Translations under genes and position numbers: made by a program | Shown here: positions 1-8,838 of the stretch, in pieces | How the letters are laid out: each line of letters begins with the position of its first letter | Position numbering within the stretch: position 1 is the stretch's first letter | Notes under the pieces: generated by a model | Told to the model about the DNA's origin: nothing | What the model saw: the letters and a program-made list of their open reading frames with translations, nothing else | The model's database searches: none | From: Hasllibacter sp. MH4015 | Lineage (GTDB): Bacteria; Pseudomonadota; Alphaproteobacteria; Rhodobacterales; Rhodobacteraceae | Direction of reading: 5' to 3' | Assembly: GCF_020177575.1 (NCBI RefSeq) | Contig: NZ_JAHTBK010000001.1 | Span: 558,001 to 622,000, forward strand | Length of the DNA stretch: 64,000 nt

Positions 1-264
1 GGCCCCCGCGGTGGACAGGCCGATGACCTGAAGCGGATCAAGGGTGTCGGCCCCAAGATGGAAGTGCTTTGCAACGAATTGGGCTTCTACCATTTCGACC
101 AGATCGCCTCGTGGACCGACGAGGAAGTTGCGTGGGTCGACCAGAACCTCAAGGGGTTCAAGGGCCGCGTGTCCCGCGACAATTGGGTTGAGCAGGCGCG
201 CCTACTGGCCGCAGGCGGCGAGACCGAGTTTTCCAAGAAAGTCGACGACGGGGATGTATATTGA
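1..264 (+). CDS. nuoE: NADH-quinone oxidoreductase subunit E, C-terminal part (5' end outside window)
   Basis: Open from base 1 to a TGA at 262-264 with no start inside the window, so this is the 3' end of a longer gene. The visible 87 residues hold a helix-hairpin-helix-like stretch (DLKRIKGVGPKMEVLCNELG) followed by an acidic/aromatic helix (FDQIASWTDEEVAWVDQNL). This matches the C-terminal extension that Rhodobacterales NuoE carries beyond the thioredoxin-like 2Fe-2S domain. The 2Fe-2S ligands lie upstream of the window. Its position just ahead of nuoF in the same direction supports the call. In complex I, NuoE sits in the peripheral NADH-oxidising arm with NuoF and binds cluster N1a. The role of the extension is unknown to me. 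Confidence 0.88.
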   Translation, partial: GPRGGQADDLKRIKGVGPKMEVLCNELGFYHFDQIASWTDEEVAWVDQNLKGFKGRVSRDNWVEQARLLAAGGETEFSKKVDDGDVY

Positions 265-294
265 TCCCCGGATAGGAATTTCGGAGGTCGAAAG

Positions 295-489
295 ATGCAT
301 CTTCTCAACGACATCTGGCTGCGCGGGCAGGCCGCGCAGCAATCCACGCTGCAACTGACAGCCTACGGCACCGCATTTGCCGGAACGACAGCGTTGCAGG
401 CGATGAGCCTTGGATTGCGAGCGCCGCAGGCCTTCTGGTCCGCCATGGGCCGCGCCAGCGGGGCGAAAGCACCCGACGCGGATGCCTGA
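295..489 (+). CDS. small hypothetical protein in nuo operon
   Basis: A 64-residue protein starting at ATG 295 behind a good Shine-Dalgarno sequence (GGAGG, about 8 bases upstream). It lies in the nuoE-nuoF gap, 30 bases after nuoE. The sequence is alanine-rich, with one moderately hydrophobic central stretch (LTAYGTAFAGTTALQAMSLG) that could be a weak membrane or amphipathic helix. There is no cysteine and no motif I recognise. Comparable short proteins sit between nuoE and nuoF in other Rhodobacterales, so co-expression with complex I is likely. A function in complex I is inferred from position only. Confidence 0.6.
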   Translation: MHLLNDIWLRGQAAQQSTLQLTAYGTAFAGTTALQAMSLGLRAPQAFWSAMGRASGAKAPDADA

Positions 490-510
490 GGCCGCGTGTC
501 GCGACGTCCG

Positions 511-744
511 ATGAGCGAACGCAAACCCATATCCGACCGAGACCGCCGCCTTGTGCGCCAGATCCGTATCGCCGCGTTGGTGATGGCGGTCACGATGATC
601 GTGTGGATGGGGCTGCAATACCTAGGCGGCGTCTATGAATGGCCGGTGCGGTTCGCGTTCCTCTTCGACCTTGCGGCGTTTGTGGCACTGGTCTGGGCGC
701 TCGTGGTGACGTATTGGGTGTGGAAAGAGCGAAAGCGAAGCTAG
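511..744 (+). CDS. DUF5337-like small membrane protein in nuo operon
   Basis: About 77 residues with a basic N-terminus and two predicted membrane helices (roughly residues 18-38 and 46-68), ending in a basic tail KERKRS. Size, topology and position between nuoE and nuoF match the DUF5337 proteins of Rhodobacterales nuo operons; the family name is from memory. Start choice is uncertain. A GTG at 496 in the same frame lies 4 bases after a GAGG, while ATG 511 fits the short N-terminus I expect for the family. It probably associates with complex I in the membrane or assists its assembly, which is inferred from context. Confidence 0.66.
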   Translation: MSERKPISDRDRRLVRQIRIAALVMAVTMIVWMGLQYLGGVYEWPVRFAFLFDLAAFVALVWALVVTYWVWKERKRS

Positions 745-788
745 GTGCGCCACGGACCGCGCGCCCGAGTGACCAAGGATCAAGAGCC

Positions 789-2084
789 ATGTTGCAGGAC
801 AAAGACCGGATCTTCACCAATATCTACGGGATGCATGACCGGACGCTGGCCGGTGCAAAAGCGCGGGGCCATTGGGACGGCACCAAGGACCTGATCGGTC
901 TGGGCCGCGACAAGATCATCGAGATCATGAAGGCAAGCGGCTTGCGCGGGCGCGGTGGTGCCGGGTTCCCGACGGGTCTGAAGTGGTCGTTCATGCCCAA
1001 GGAAAGCGACGGTCGCCCGGCCTATCTGGTGGTGAATGCCGACGAATCCGAGCCCGGGACCTGCAAGGATCGGGAGATCATGCGCAATGATCCCCACACG
1101 CTGATCGAAGGCTGCCTGATCGCGAGCTTCGCGATGAATGCGAACGCCTGTTACATCTATATCCGCGGCGAATACATCCGCGAGCGGGAGGCGTTGCAGG
1201 CCGCGATTGACGAGGCCTATGAAGACGGCCTTCTGGGCAAGAACGCCGCGAAATCGGGCTGGGATTTCGACCTCTATCTGGCCCATGGCGCTGGCGCCTA
1301 CATCTGCGGCGAGGAAACCGCCCTTCTGGAAAGCCTCGAAGGCAAAAAAGGCATGCCGCGCATGAAGCCGCCGTTCCCGGCGGGCGCGGGCCTCTATGGC
1401 TGCCCCACCACGGTCAATAACGTCGAATCGATTGCCGTCGTGCCCACGATCTTGCGCCGGGGCGCGGAATGGTTCGCGGGCTTCGGCCGCCAGAACAATG
1501 CGGGCACGAAGCTGTTCGCGATCTCGGGCCACGTGAACAATCCGTGCGTCGTGGAAGAAGCGATGAGCATCTCGTTCGAAGAGCTGATCGAGACCCATTG
1601 CGGCGGCATCCGGGGCGGGTGGGATAACCTCAAGGCCGTGATCCCGGGCGGCTCCTCCGTGCCGTGTGTGCGAGGCGAGCACATGAAGGACGCGATCATG
1701 GATTTCGATTATCTCCGCGGGGAGCTGGGCTCTGGCCTTGGCACCGCGGCAGTGATCGTGATGGATCAGTCGACCGACATCATCAAGGCGATCTGGCGGC
1801 TGGCATATTTCTACAAGCACGAAAGCTGCGGCCAGTGCACGCCGTGTCGCGAAGGTACTGGCTGGATGATGCGAGTGATGGAGCGACTGGTGCGTGGAGA
1901 GGCACAGGTCGAAGAGATCGACATGCTTTTCGACGTGACCAAGCAGGTGGAGGGTCATACGATCTGCGCTCTCGGCGACGCAGCGGCGTGGCCGATTCAG
2001 GGCCTGATCAAGAATTTCCGCGACGAAATCGAGGATCGCATCAAGGTGCGCCGCGACGGAACGGTGCAGGTCGCGGCGGAGTGA
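789..2084 (+). CDS. nuoF: NADH-quinone oxidoreductase subunit F
   Basis: 431 residues, the normal NuoF length. This subunit binds NADH and FMN and passes electrons to the iron-sulfur chain of complex I on the cytoplasmic side. The glycine-rich nucleotide/FMN loop [10 protein letters not shown] is at about residues 54-63. The 4Fe-4S (N3) ligands are in SCGQCTPC (Cys347, 350, 353) with the fourth at Cys393 in [11 protein letters not shown] 789 is preceded by AAGGA and gives the family N-terminus. A longer in-frame reading from 639 would run through the DUF5337-like gene and is unlikely. The stop codon overlaps the next start (TGATG), suggesting translational coupling. Confidence 0.97.
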   Translation: MLQDKDRIFTNIYGMHDRTLAGAKARGHWDGTKDLIGLGRDKIIEIMKASGLRGRGGAGFPTGLKWSFMPKESDGRPAYLVVNADESEPGTCKDREIMRNDPHTLIEGCLIASFAMNANACYIYIRGEYIREREALQAAIDEAYEDGLLGKNAAKSGWDFDLYLAHGAGAYICGEETALLESLEGKKGMPRMKPPFPAGAGLYGCPTTVNNVESIAVVPTILRRGAEWFAGFGRQNNAGTKLFAISGHVNNPCVVEEAMSISFEELIETHCGGIRGGWDNLKAVIPGGSSVPCVRGEHMKDAIMDFDYLRGELGSGLGTAAVIVMDQSTDIIKAIWRLAYFYKHESCGQCTPCREGTGWMMRVMERLVRGEAQVEEIDMLFDVTKQVEGHTICALGDAAAWPIQGLIKNFRDEIEDRIKVRRDGTVQVAAE

Positions 2085-2464
2085 TGCGCGCGCTGGCCGT
2101 TTTCGCCGGGCTGGTGACGCTGACCGGTTGCGTGGCGCAATCCACGGGAGTGCAGGCGCAGTTCGAGGCCTTCGCCGCCGATGCCTCCACTGCCGAGATC
2201 ATGGACGATATTTGCCCGCAATACCGGATGCGGCAATCACTTGAAGCATTGACCGACGGATTCATTCAGCAGATGCGAGACGCCGGGTATTCCGACACGG
2301 AAATCGTGCAGGCCATCGAAGCGACGCCTGAAAGCCGGGTGGTTGACCGCGTGATCGCCCGCATGGGCGCCGAAGGTGTGACACCCGGCGACGCAGCGGC
2401 GCTGTGCGCCTACGCGGAGCGGGAAGTCGCGGCCAATAGCGGCATCGGGCGCCTTTTGCGCTAG
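2084..2464 (+). CDS. DUF5333-like protein, copy 1 (putative lipoprotein)
   Basis: 126 residues starting at ATG 2084, overlapping the nuoF stop by one base. The N-terminus (VFAGLVTLTGCVAQ) reads as a lipoprotein signal with the modified Cys near residue 16. The mature part is helical and ends in GIGRLLR. By eye it aligns with the protein at 4350-4781: a shared Cys, a GY/GF-ST-xx-(I/V) stretch, DAA-x(1-2)-C, then R-x-E and a terminal IGRLLR. I identify both as DUF5333-like proteins, known from Rhodobacterales nuo clusters. It probably acts in the periplasm or at the membrane with complex I; the function is unknown. Confidence 0.72.
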   Translation: MRALAVFAGLVTLTGCVAQSTGVQAQFEAFAADASTAEIMDDICPQYRMRQSLEALTDGFIQQMRDAGYSDTEIVQAIEATPESRVVDRVIARMGAEGVTPGDAAALCAYAEREVAANSGIGRLLR

Positions 2465-2523
2465 GTCGTCTTTTGCCACGGGTCGCTTGGCCTGCTAGGC
2501 TTCGCGAGAGGAGAAGTTCTGGT

Positions 2524-2712
2524 ATGTGCCATGGTTCCATTGACCCCAAGATCCTGATGCGCGACGCGGAGGCGCGGTTCCGCAAAGGCGTTGTGGCCCG
2601 ACCCGCGACGGAGCCTTCGGGATCAATGCCGCCCGAATTGATGGGCGGATGGCGGGGCGTCTGGGCCCGGACCGTGACCCGTCTAACTCAGCGTATTGCC
2701 ACAGCGGACTAG
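2524..2712 (+). CDS. small hypothetical protein
   Basis: 62 residues from ATG 2524, which has a strong purine-rich ribosome-binding site (AGAGGAGAA) 8 bases upstream. The N-terminus MCHGSIDPKILMRDAEARFR looks like a structured cytoplasmic peptide, followed by a basic C-terminal half with several Trp/Arg. No transmembrane segment or known motif is visible. It lies after the first DUF5333-like gene and before a convergent minus-strand mini-gene, so it may be the last gene of the upstream nuo transcript. I do not recognise the family. Confidence 0.55.
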   Translation: MCHGSIDPKILMRDAEARFRKGVVARPATEPSGSMPPELMGGWRGVWARTVTRLTQRIATAD

Positions 2713-2717
2713 GCCGA

Positions 2718-2897
2718 TCACTTTGGCGTGCTGACTTTCTTGAGGAGTTCCTGCTCCTTCTCCGGCATTCCCTTGGAGACGTCCTCACGGGTTTTCTTCG
2801 ATTTCTCCTCGCCCACGCCGTCCTTTTCGATGAAATTCTCCGTCACGTCGTCGGCCTTTGTCGTCACACCTTTGGGTTGCGTCTTGTCGTCGGACAT
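2718..2897 (-). CDS. 59-aa highly charged hypothetical protein
   Basis: Found by direct reading of the minus strand: ATG (complement of 2895-2897) to TGA (complement of 2718-2720), 59 codons. The start is preceded by an excellent Shine-Dalgarno run (AAGGAGGAGAGG, 5-12 bases upstream). The protein is almost entirely polar: Lys, Glu and Asp dominate, with no Cys, no Trp and no hydrophobic segment (for example EEKSKKTREDVSKGMPEKEQ). It is probably disordered or a single amphipathic helix. It converges on the 62-aa gene that ends at 2712, 5 bases away. Function unknown. It could resemble short stress-type proteins, but I have no evidence for that. Confidence 0.68.
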   Translation of the reverse strand: MSDDKTQPKGVTTKADDVTENFIEKDGVGEEKSKKTREDVSKGMPEKEQELLKKVSTPK

Positions 2898-2980
2898 TGT
2901 CCTCTCCTCCTTGGATTACGTGGGATCAACCGCGCCGATGGCGCTCCGGTTCCCCGTGGCGATGCTGACGGAGGGCGCGA

Positions 2981-3463
2981 ATGCACCTGGCAGAATTGAA
3001 CGTGGGGCGGCTGATCGCGCCCACCGATGACCCGCGCGTGGCGGAGTTCATGGATAACCTCGACCGCATCAACGGTCTGGGAAAACGGATGCCGGGCTTC
3101 GTGTGGATGATGGAAGGCTCGGGCGAGCCGGGGACGGGGAATACCGACGCGAAGATCGGCGGCGACCCACTGCACGTGGCCAACCTGACCGTCTGGGAAG
3201 ATGCCGAAAGCCTGGAGCGGTTCGTTTGGGGCACAGTGCACAAGCAATTCTATGAACGCCGCACGGATTGGTTCGAAGTGCTGGGGGAGCAGCATTTCGT
3301 GATGTGGTGGGTGGAGCCGGGGCACAAACCTTCGCTGGAGGACGCGCTGGCGCGGCTCGACCACCTCAAGGCCCATGGCGACAGCGATCATGCGTTCGGC
3401 TGGTCTTGGCTGCGAGAGGCACGGATGTGGAAACGCCACGGCTGCGCACCCGCCGCGGGCTGA
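2981..3463 (+). CDS. DUF3291 domain-containing protein
   Basis: 160 residues. The order HLAELNVGRLIAP, then a W-rich core (FVWMMEGSGE, LTVWEDAESLERFVWGTVH, FVMWWVEPGHKPS) and a final LDHLKAHGDSDHAFGW matches DUF3291, a family with a dimeric alpha/beta-barrel-like fold related to antibiotic-biosynthesis monooxygenases. No cofactor motif is evident. ATG 2981 follows GGAGGGCGCGA, which can serve as the ribosome-binding site. It is the first plus-strand gene of the inset between the nuoF and nuoG blocks. Its substrate is unknown, and a link to respiration is not supported beyond location. Confidence 0.8.
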   Translation: MHLAELNVGRLIAPTDDPRVAEFMDNLDRINGLGKRMPGFVWMMEGSGEPGTGNTDAKIGGDPLHVANLTVWEDAESLERFVWGTVHKQFYERRTDWFEVLGEQHFVMWWVEPGHKPSLEDALARLDHLKAHGDSDHAFGWSWLREARMWKRHGCAPAAG

Positions 3464-3501
3464 GCCTGTGACCTGAGGGACTCACCCCCGCGCCGCCCGT
3501 C

Positions 3502-3533
3502 ATCCAGCCATCTTGCTGGATTCGGACGTTTTT
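3502..3533 (+). terminator. intrinsic terminator after the DUF3291 gene
   Basis: Perfect 7-bp stem ATCCAGC / GCTGGAT (3502-3508 and 3515-3521) with a 6-base loop, followed 6 bases later by a T run (TTTTT at about 3528-3532). It lies 39 bases downstream of the DUF3291 stop. The stem is short and the T run slightly displaced, so termination may be partial. Confidence 0.5.
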
Positions 3534-3607
3534 CTTATTCTTTGCGCAAAATGACCGCACGGGCGATATGCACCGACGCGGCGTCTTGAGGGCAAAGGGG
3601 CAGCGCA

Positions 3608-3865
3608 ATGATCCGCGTTTACTGGTATTCTCTGGCGATAATCTATCTGACTTTCGCCATCGTCGGGGCGATCCTCGGCTATGGGCAATGGGGAGTTGGG
3701 GGCGGCATCCTGTGCGCCGTCGTGGGGGGTATGGTGGCCTCCGGCGTGGCGATCATCCTCAACACGCCCGAGCGGATGGAGGCGGCGATCTATATCGTGC
3801 TGGCGCTGTTGTTCATGACGCTTCTGGTTTGGCTGATCGTCACCTTCTGGGGCGTGCGGATCTGA
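3608..3865 (+). CDS. small integral membrane protein
   Basis: 85 residues that are almost wholly hydrophobic, with three likely membrane helices (about residues 5-25, 30-50 and 60-82) joined by short polar turns such as LNTPERME. Start ATG 3608 follows a purine-rich AAAGGGGCAGCGCA. The TGA overlaps the ATG of the next lipoprotein gene by one base (3863-3867), so the two are translationally coupled. No family recognised. It is probably a cytoplasmic-membrane protein whose partner is the following lipoprotein; that pairing is inferred from the overlap. Confidence 0.65.
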   Translation: MIRVYWYSLAIIYLTFAIVGAILGYGQWGVGGGILCAVVGGMVASGVAIILNTPERMEAAIYIVLALLFMTLLVWLIVTFWGVRI

Positions 3866-4245
3866 TGCGGGCCGCGCTGGCGATCCCGCTGGTGCTGGCG
3901 GCATGCGTCACGCCGCAGGTCTATGTCACGGAAATCGGCCCGCTTCAGGTGGTGGTCGAGGATGACCTCGTCATCGCCAATACCGCGACCCTGCCGGACG
4001 GATCGGTGATCGAGCCCTTCCCGCAATTCGGGGGCCTGGCCGTGCGCACGCTCAACGGTCGCCCCGTCCCGTTCGAGGGGCGCGATGCCGCGTTCGAGGC
4101 AATGGCGGCCTATTGCGCCGATTCCATCGTGATGGGCGCACCCCTTTGGTTCGGTTGGCGCGCCGTGGGCGACGAACAGCTTTGGACGGCGGCAGGCTGC
4201 GAAGAAGTGCAAGACGACCTGTCCGCGTTCTCCGGGGCGGAATAG
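3865..4245 (+). CDS. putative lipoprotein
   Basis: 126 residues from ATG 3865, overlapping the preceding membrane-protein stop. The N-terminus (RAALAIPLVLAACVTP) has a lipobox ending in LAAC, so Cys14 is the probable acylated residue. The mature part is beta-rich (VVVEDDLVIANTATLPDGSV) and has two further Cys (in YCADS and GCEEV) that could form a disulfide in the periplasm. No known domain recognised. It probably faces the periplasm together with the membrane protein encoded just upstream. Confidence 0.66.
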   Translation: MRAALAIPLVLAACVTPQVYVTEIGPLQVVVEDDLVIANTATLPDGSVIEPFPQFGGLAVRTLNGRPVPFEGRDAAFEAMAAYCADSIVMGAPLWFGWRAVGDEQLWTAAGCEEVQDDLSAFSGAE

Positions 4246-4349
4246 TGCCGAAACCGGCGATAACCGTTTCGTGACATTGAATAACCCGGTGGCTTTGCCC
4301 CATCTCCAGTCTCGGGAAACGGCAGACCTATCAAGGGATAAGGACAAAA

Positions 4350-4781
4350 ATGATCACCCCCTTCCGTATCGTGGCCGCCGCCGGCGTAATGCTGGTCACT
4401 GGCCTTTTCACGACCATCGGCCATGCGCAGGACGCACAGTGGCAACCCCTGCGCGATGATCCGGAAATTCATTCCGGCCTGACCGTCATCTCGGTCGGCC
4501 GTCACATCCAGAACCAGTGCGAGGATATCAGCCCGCGCCTGGTGCGGGCCTGGGCCTTTGCCGAAGGTCTGGTGGGCCGTGCGCAGGACCTGGGGTTCAC
4601 CCGCGCCCAAGTGGACGCCTTCATCGCCGACCGGACGGAGCAGGACCGTTATCGCGCGATCATGCGGCAATGGTTTGCGCAGCAGGGTGCGGATGCCGAT
4701 GACGCCGCATCGGTGTGCCGTGTGGGGCGCGACGAAATTACCGCAGGCTCTCAGATTGGCAGATTGCTCCGGGCCGGGTAG
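4350..4781 (+). CDS. DUF5333-like protein, copy 2 (secreted)
   Basis: 143 residues with a clear Sec signal peptide (hydrophobic residues 8-24, cleavage near GHAQDAQ). It ends in SQIGRLLRAG. It aligns by eye with the protein at 2084-2464: shared Cys residues, a GF-T-x(3)-V-x-A-F-I stretch, DAA-x(1)-V-C and the terminal IGRLLR. It sits 60 bases ahead of nuoG, the place where Rhodobacterales usually keep their DUF5333 gene. Unlike copy 1, it ends its signal with an AQ-type cleavage site instead of a lipobox Cys, so one paralogue is probably lipid-anchored and the other soluble in the periplasm. Confidence 0.74.
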   Translation: MITPFRIVAAAGVMLVTGLFTTIGHAQDAQWQPLRDDPEIHSGLTVISVGRHIQNQCEDISPRLVRAWAFAEGLVGRAQDLGFTRAQVDAFIADRTEQDRYRAIMRQWFAQQGADADDAASVCRVGRDEITAGSQIGRLLRAG

Positions 4782-4841
4782 AAGACGGTCCAGACATGCC
4801 GCTGCAACGCAGCGCGGGCAGAGGGAAAAGGACCGGTCCCC

Positions 4842-6860
4842 ATGAGCGATTTGCGCAAGATCATCATCGACGGAAACGAGATCGAGGTTGATCCAGCCAT
4901 GACCCTGATCCAGGCCTGTGAGCAGGCCGGGATCGAAATTCCCCGGTTCTGTTACCACGAGCGTCTGTCCATCGCTGGCAATTGCCGGATGTGCCTGGTC
5001 GAGGTGGTGGGTGGTCCGCCCAAACCCGCCGCGTCCTGCGCGATGCAGGTCAAGGATTTGCGCCCGGGGCCCGAAGGTCAGCCGCCCGTGGTGAAGACCA
5101 ATTCGCCGATGGTGAAGAAGGCGCGCGAAGGTGTGATGGAGTTCCTCCTGATCAATCACCCGCTCGATTGTCCGATCTGCGACCAGGGCGGCGAATGCGA
5201 CCTGCAGGATCAGGCGATGGCCTACGGGGTCGATTTCAGTCGCTTCCGCGAACCCAAGCGTGCCGTGGACAACATGGATCTCGGCCCGCTTGTGGGCACC
5301 GCGATGACGCGCTGCATCTCCTGCACCCGATGCGTGCGGTTCATCACCGAAGTGGCCGGCATGCCGGAGCTTGGGCAGACCGGGCGCGGCGAGGATGCGG
5401 AGATCACGTCCTACCTTGGCCAGACGCTCGATTCGGAGATGCAGGGAAATATCGTGGATCTCTGCCCGGTCGGTGCCCTGACCTCCAAGCCCTACAGCTT
5501 TACGGCACGCCCGTGGGAGCTGACCAAGACCGAAAGCATCGACGTGATGGATGCGCTCGGCTCCAACATCCGCGTGGACACCAAGGGCCGCGAAGTGATG
5601 CGCATTCTGCCGCGAAACCATGACGGCGTGAACGAGGAATGGTTGAGCGACAAGTCCCGCTACGTCTGGGACGGGCTGCGCCGCCAGCGGCTCGACAAGC
5701 CTTATATCCGCGAGAACGGCAAGCTGCGCCCGGCCAGCTGGGGCGAGGCGATGGGCCTGGCCGCCGAGAAGATCAAGGCCGCGACCAAGCTGGCCGGTCT
5801 GGTGGGCGATCTGGCCCCGGCCGAGGCGGCCTTTGCGCTGAAGGCTCTGGTCGAGGGGCAGGGCGGTGTCGTGGAATGCCGCACCGATGGCGCGAAACTG
5901 CCCGCGGGCAATCGCGCGGCCTATGTCGGCACGGCGGCGATCGAGGATATTGACGACGCGGATTACATCATGCTGATCGGCACCAACCCGCGCGCGGAAG
6001 CGCCGGTCCTGAACGCGCGTATCCGCAAGGCTTGGGCGCGCGGGGCCAATGTTGCCCTGATCGGTCAGGCCGTTGATCTGACTTATGAATATGTCCACAT
6101 GGGTACCGATCGCGCGGCCCTTAAGAAGCTGGTCGAGCACGAGTTCGGCGAGGTGAAAGAGAAGAATTCCATCGTCATCATCGGGCAGGCTGCGTTGCTG
6201 GGTGAAGATGGGGAGGCTGCGCTGGCCCATGCACAGGCCGCCGCGGCCGCGATGAATTCGAAGCTTCTGGTGTTGCATACGGCCGCCGGCCGGGTGGGCG
6301 CGATGGACGTCGGTGCGACGAACCCCGATGCCATGGCCGCCGTTCAGGACGCCGACGTGATCTACAATCTTGGCGCCGATGAGGTGGAAATCGCAGACGG
6401 GGCCTTCGTGATCTACCAAGGCTCGCACGGGGATCGCGGCGCGCACCGGGCCGATGTGATCCTGCCCGCTGCGGCCTACACCGAAGAACAGGGGCTGTTC
6501 GTGAACACCGAGGGCCGCCCGCAGCTGGCGATGCGCGCCAGCTTCCCTCCGGGCGACGCGCGGGAGAATTGGGCGATCCTGCGCGCGTTGTCCGCTCAGA
6601 TGGGGGCGACGTTGCCCTTCGACACGATCGCGGCCTTGCGAAAGCAGATGGTGGACGTGGCCCCGCATCTGGCCATGATCGACGAGGTGGCGGAGAACGA
6701 GGGCGATGCCCTTGAGATGGGCACGCTCGGATCAGGCGAGTTCGGGTCCGCGATTGCCGATCACTACCTCACCAACCCGATCACGCGGGCCTCCAGCCTG
6801 ATGGCGGAACTGTCTGCCGGGGCGAAGGCGCGCGGCGAAGACCGGATTGCGGCGGAATAA
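4842..6860 (+). CDS. nuoG: NADH-quinone oxidoreductase subunit G
   Basis: 672 residues, close to alphaproteobacterial and mitochondrial 75-kDa subunits and shorter than E. coli NuoG. The N-terminal ferredoxin-like part binds a 2Fe-2S cluster (Cys37, 48, 51, 66), the His-Cys 4Fe-4S cluster N5 (His106, Cys110, 113, 119 in [14 protein letters not shown]) and N4 (Cys158, 161, 164, 208). A degenerate molybdopterin-oxidoreductase domain follows from about residue 220. The extra N7 cluster ligands of some bacteria are not seen. The protein carries electrons within the peripheral arm. ATG 4842 follows GAGGGAAAAGGACC. Confidence 0.97.
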   Translation: MSDLRKIIIDGNEIEVDPAMTLIQACEQAGIEIPRFCYHERLSIAGNCRMCLVEVVGGPPKPAASCAMQVKDLRPGPEGQPPVVKTNSPMVKKAREGVMEFLLINHPLDCPICDQGGECDLQDQAMAYGVDFSRFREPKRAVDNMDLGPLVGTAMTRCISCTRCVRFITEVAGMPELGQTGRGEDAEITSYLGQTLDSEMQGNIVDLCPVGALTSKPYSFTARPWELTKTESIDVMDALGSNIRVDTKGREVMRILPRNHDGVNEEWLSDKSRYVWDGLRRQRLDKPYIRENGKLRPASWGEAMGLAAEKIKAATKLAGLVGDLAPAEAAFALKALVEGQGGVVECRTDGAKLPAGNRAAYVGTAAIEDIDDADYIMLIGTNPRAEAPVLNARIRKAWARGANVALIGQAVDLTYEYVHMGTDRAALKKLVEHEFGEVKEKNSIVIIGQAALLGEDGEAALAHAQAAAAAMNSKLLVLHTAAGRVGAMDVGATNPDAMAAVQDADVIYNLGADEVEIADGAFVIYQGSHGDRGAHRADVILPAAAYTEEQGLFVNTEGRPQLAMRASFPPGDARENWAILRALSAQMGATLPFDTIAALRKQMVDVAPHLAMIDEVAENEGDALEMGTLGSGEFGSAIADHYLTNPITRASSLMAELSAGAKARGEDRIAAE

Positions 6861-6864
6861 CGGA

Positions 6865-7263
6865 GTGAGGGTCGGCCCTTCCCTGGCATGCACGGCCCTT
6901 GCGCTGTCCTGCGCCTGCACACCCACGGAAGGCCCAACCTTGGACCAGGCGCCGCCCGCCACCTATGACGGGGTGGAGACGCGGCTTCTGGACGACGATC
7001 TGGTGAATTTCAGGGCACAAATGACTGGTGTGGCCACCCGCGCCGACCTTGACGCCTATACCCGATGCGTGGCGGCGCAATACACGCTGATCCGGGGGTA
7101 TCCATTTGCGCGACATGTGCGCACAAGTATCACCGAAGAGGGTGGCGTTTGGGTCGCAGATGCGGTTTACACCATCTCGCCGGAACTCCCGCGCGGGTTG
7201 CAGACGCTCGAAGCCGAGGTGGTTGTGGCAGATTGCGCAGAGCAAGGGATCCCGACGGTCTGA
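6865..7263 (+). CDS. putative lipoprotein between nuoG and nuoH
   Basis: 132 residues if GTG 6865 is used, 4 bases after the nuoG stop. An upstream TTG at 6847 would overlap nuoG. The N-terminus (SLACTALALSCACTPTEG) is a lipoprotein signal with lipobox LSCAC. The mature protein has beta-strand-like segments (VWVADAVYTISPELPRG) and two Cys (RCVAAQY, VADCAEQ). Unannotated lipoproteins occur at this site in related nuo clusters. No motif indicates a catalytic role. A periplasmic accessory or assembly role for complex I is plausible but inferred from position only. Confidence 0.65.
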   Translation: MRVGPSLACTALALSCACTPTEGPTLDQAPPATYDGVETRLLDDDLVNFRAQMTGVATRADLDAYTRCVAAQYTLIRGYPFARHVRTSITEEGGVWVADAVYTISPELPRGLQTLEAEVVVADCAEQGIPTV

Positions 7264-7305
7264 TAGACAGGCGCAGACGGCCCCGAGCTAAGGGACAAAC
7301 GACCG

Positions 7306-8340
7306 ATGGACTTCTTATCCACCACCCCCGGCATGATCCTGATCATCCTGGCGCAGTGCCTGTTGATTGTCGTGCCCCTGCTCGTGGCGCTCGCCTTCCT
7401 GATGTACGCGGATCGCAAGATCTGGGCGTCGGTGATGATGCGGCGTGGCCCGAACGTTGTGGGTGTCTTCGGCTTGCTGCAAAGCTTTGCGGATTTCATC
7501 AAGTACATCGTCAAGGAAATCGTTATCCCCGCTGGTGCGGACCGGCCGGTCTTCCTGCTGGCCCCGATGGTCAGCCTCGTGATGGCATTGGTCGCGTGGG
7601 CGGTCATTCCGTTCAACGAAGGCTGGGTCCTGTCGGACATCAACGTTGCAGTCCTGTTCGTCTTCGCCGTCTCCTCGCTGGAAGTATACGGCGTGATCAT
7701 GGGGGGGTGGGCCTCCAACTCCAAATATCCGTTTCTCGGATCGCTCCGCTCCGCCGCGCAGATGATTTCCTACGAGGTGTCCATCGGGCTCATCATCATC
7801 GGTGTCATCATCACCACAGGGTCGATGAATTTCGGCGCCATCGTTGAGGCGCAGGACGGCGATTACGGCCTGTTCAACTGGTACTGGCTGCCGCATCTGC
7901 CGATGCTCTTCTTGTTCTTCGTCTCTGCTTTGGCCGAAACCAACCGTCCGCCCTTCGACTTGCCTGAGGCGGAATCGGAACTCGTGGCCGGCTACCAGGT
8001 GGAATATTCCTCCACCCCGTTCCTTTTGTTCATGATCGGAGAGCTTGTCGCCGTCGTCTTGATGTGCGCGCTCATCACGCTGTTGTTCTTCGGCGGCTGG
8101 CTGTCGCCGATCCCCGGCCTGCCCGACGGCATCTTCTGGATGATCCTGAAGATGGGCCTCGTGTTCTTCTGCTTCTCGATGGTGAAGGCCATCGTGCCGC
8201 GCTACCGCTACGACCAGTTGATGCGTCTGGGGTGGAAAGTGTTCCTGCCGTTCTCGCTCTTCTGGGTGGTGTTCGTGGCCTTCATGGCGAAGTTCGAGCT
8301 GTTCGGCGGGGTCTATGCCCGTTGGGCGATTGGAGGATAG
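7306..8340 (+). CDS. nuoH: NADH-quinone oxidoreductase subunit H
   Basis: 344 residues with about eight membrane helices. NuoH (ND1) forms the quinone-binding junction between the hydrophilic and membrane arms. Characteristic motifs are visible: [16 protein letters not shown] in the first loop, the acidic loop [20 protein letters not shown] that contacts the quinone cavity, and [17 protein letters not shown] near the C-terminus. The length fits the family. ATG 7306 follows AAGGGACAAACGACCG. It is separated from nuoI by 3 bases. Confidence 0.97.
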   Translation: MDFLSTTPGMILIILAQCLLIVVPLLVALAFLMYADRKIWASVMMRRGPNVVGVFGLLQSFADFIKYIVKEIVIPAGADRPVFLLAPMVSLVMALVAWAVIPFNEGWVLSDINVAVLFVFAVSSLEVYGVIMGGWASNSKYPFLGSLRSAAQMISYEVSIGLIIIGVIITTGSMNFGAIVEAQDGDYGLFNWYWLPHLPMLFLFFVSALAETNRPPFDLPEAESELVAGYQVEYSSTPFLLFMIGELVAVVLMCALITLLFFGGWLSPIPGLPDGIFWMILKMGLVFFCFSMVKAIVPRYRYDQLMRLGWKVFLPFSLFWVVFVAFMAKFELFGGVYARWAIGG

Positions 8341-8343
8341 CGA

Positions 8344-8838
8344 ATGACCCAGATCGACTATACCCGCGCGGCGAAATACTTCCTGTTCGTCGATTTTTTC
8401 AAAGCCTTCGGGCTCGGGCTGAAATACATGTTCTCGCCCAAGGTCACGGTGAACTACCCGCATGAAAAGGGCCCGCTGTCGCCGCGGTTCCGGGGTGAAC
8501 ACGCGCTTCGCCGCTATCCCAATGGGGAAGAACGCTGCATTGCGTGCAAGCTGTGCGAAGCGGTCTGCCCCGCGCAGGCCATCACCATTGATGCCGAGCC
8601 GCGCGAAGACGGCTCCCGCCGGACCACGCGCTATGACATCGACATGACGAAGTGCATCTATTGCGGCTTCTGTCAGGAGGCCTGTCCGGTCGACGCCATC
8701 GTCGAAGGCCCGAATTTCGAATTCGCCACCGAGACCCGCGAAGAGCTGTTTTACGACAAGGCGAAGCTGCTGGATAACGGCGAACGCTGGGAAGCGGCGA
8801 TTGCCAAGAACCTTGAACTGGACGCGCCCTACCGATGA
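8344..8838 (+). CDS. nuoI: NADH-quinone oxidoreductase subunit I
   Basis: 164 residues. This ferredoxin-type subunit carries the two 4Fe-4S clusters N6a and N6b, which pass electrons toward N2 and quinone. The ligands are visible as two CxxCxxCxxxCP motifs: Cys65, 68, 71, 75 ([12 protein letters not shown]) and Cys104, 107, 110, 114 ([12 protein letters not shown]). An amphipathic N-terminal helix (residues 12-30) tethers it to the membrane, as in mitochondrial TYKY. The stop overlaps the next ATG (ATGA, 8835-8838). Confidence 0.97.
   Translation: MTQIDYTRAAKYFLFVDFFKAFGLGLKYMFSPKVTVNYPHEKGPLSPRFRGEHALRRYPNGEERCIACKLCEAVCPAQAITIDAEPREDGSRRTTRYDIDMTKCIYCGFCQEACPVDAIVEGPNFEFATETREELFYDKAKLLDNGERWEAAIAKNLELDAPYR

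Noticed and set aside
496-510. GTG 496 as the start of the DUF5337-like gene
   Set aside because: GAGG lies only 4 bases from it, and the family N-terminus suits ATG 511. It cannot be fully excluded.
4110-6668. 852-codon open frame on the minus strand opposite nuoG
   Set aside because: It is antisense to a certain gene over its whole length, composed of His/Arg/Gly-rich sequence typical of reversed GC-rich coding DNA, with no domain or ribosome-binding site.
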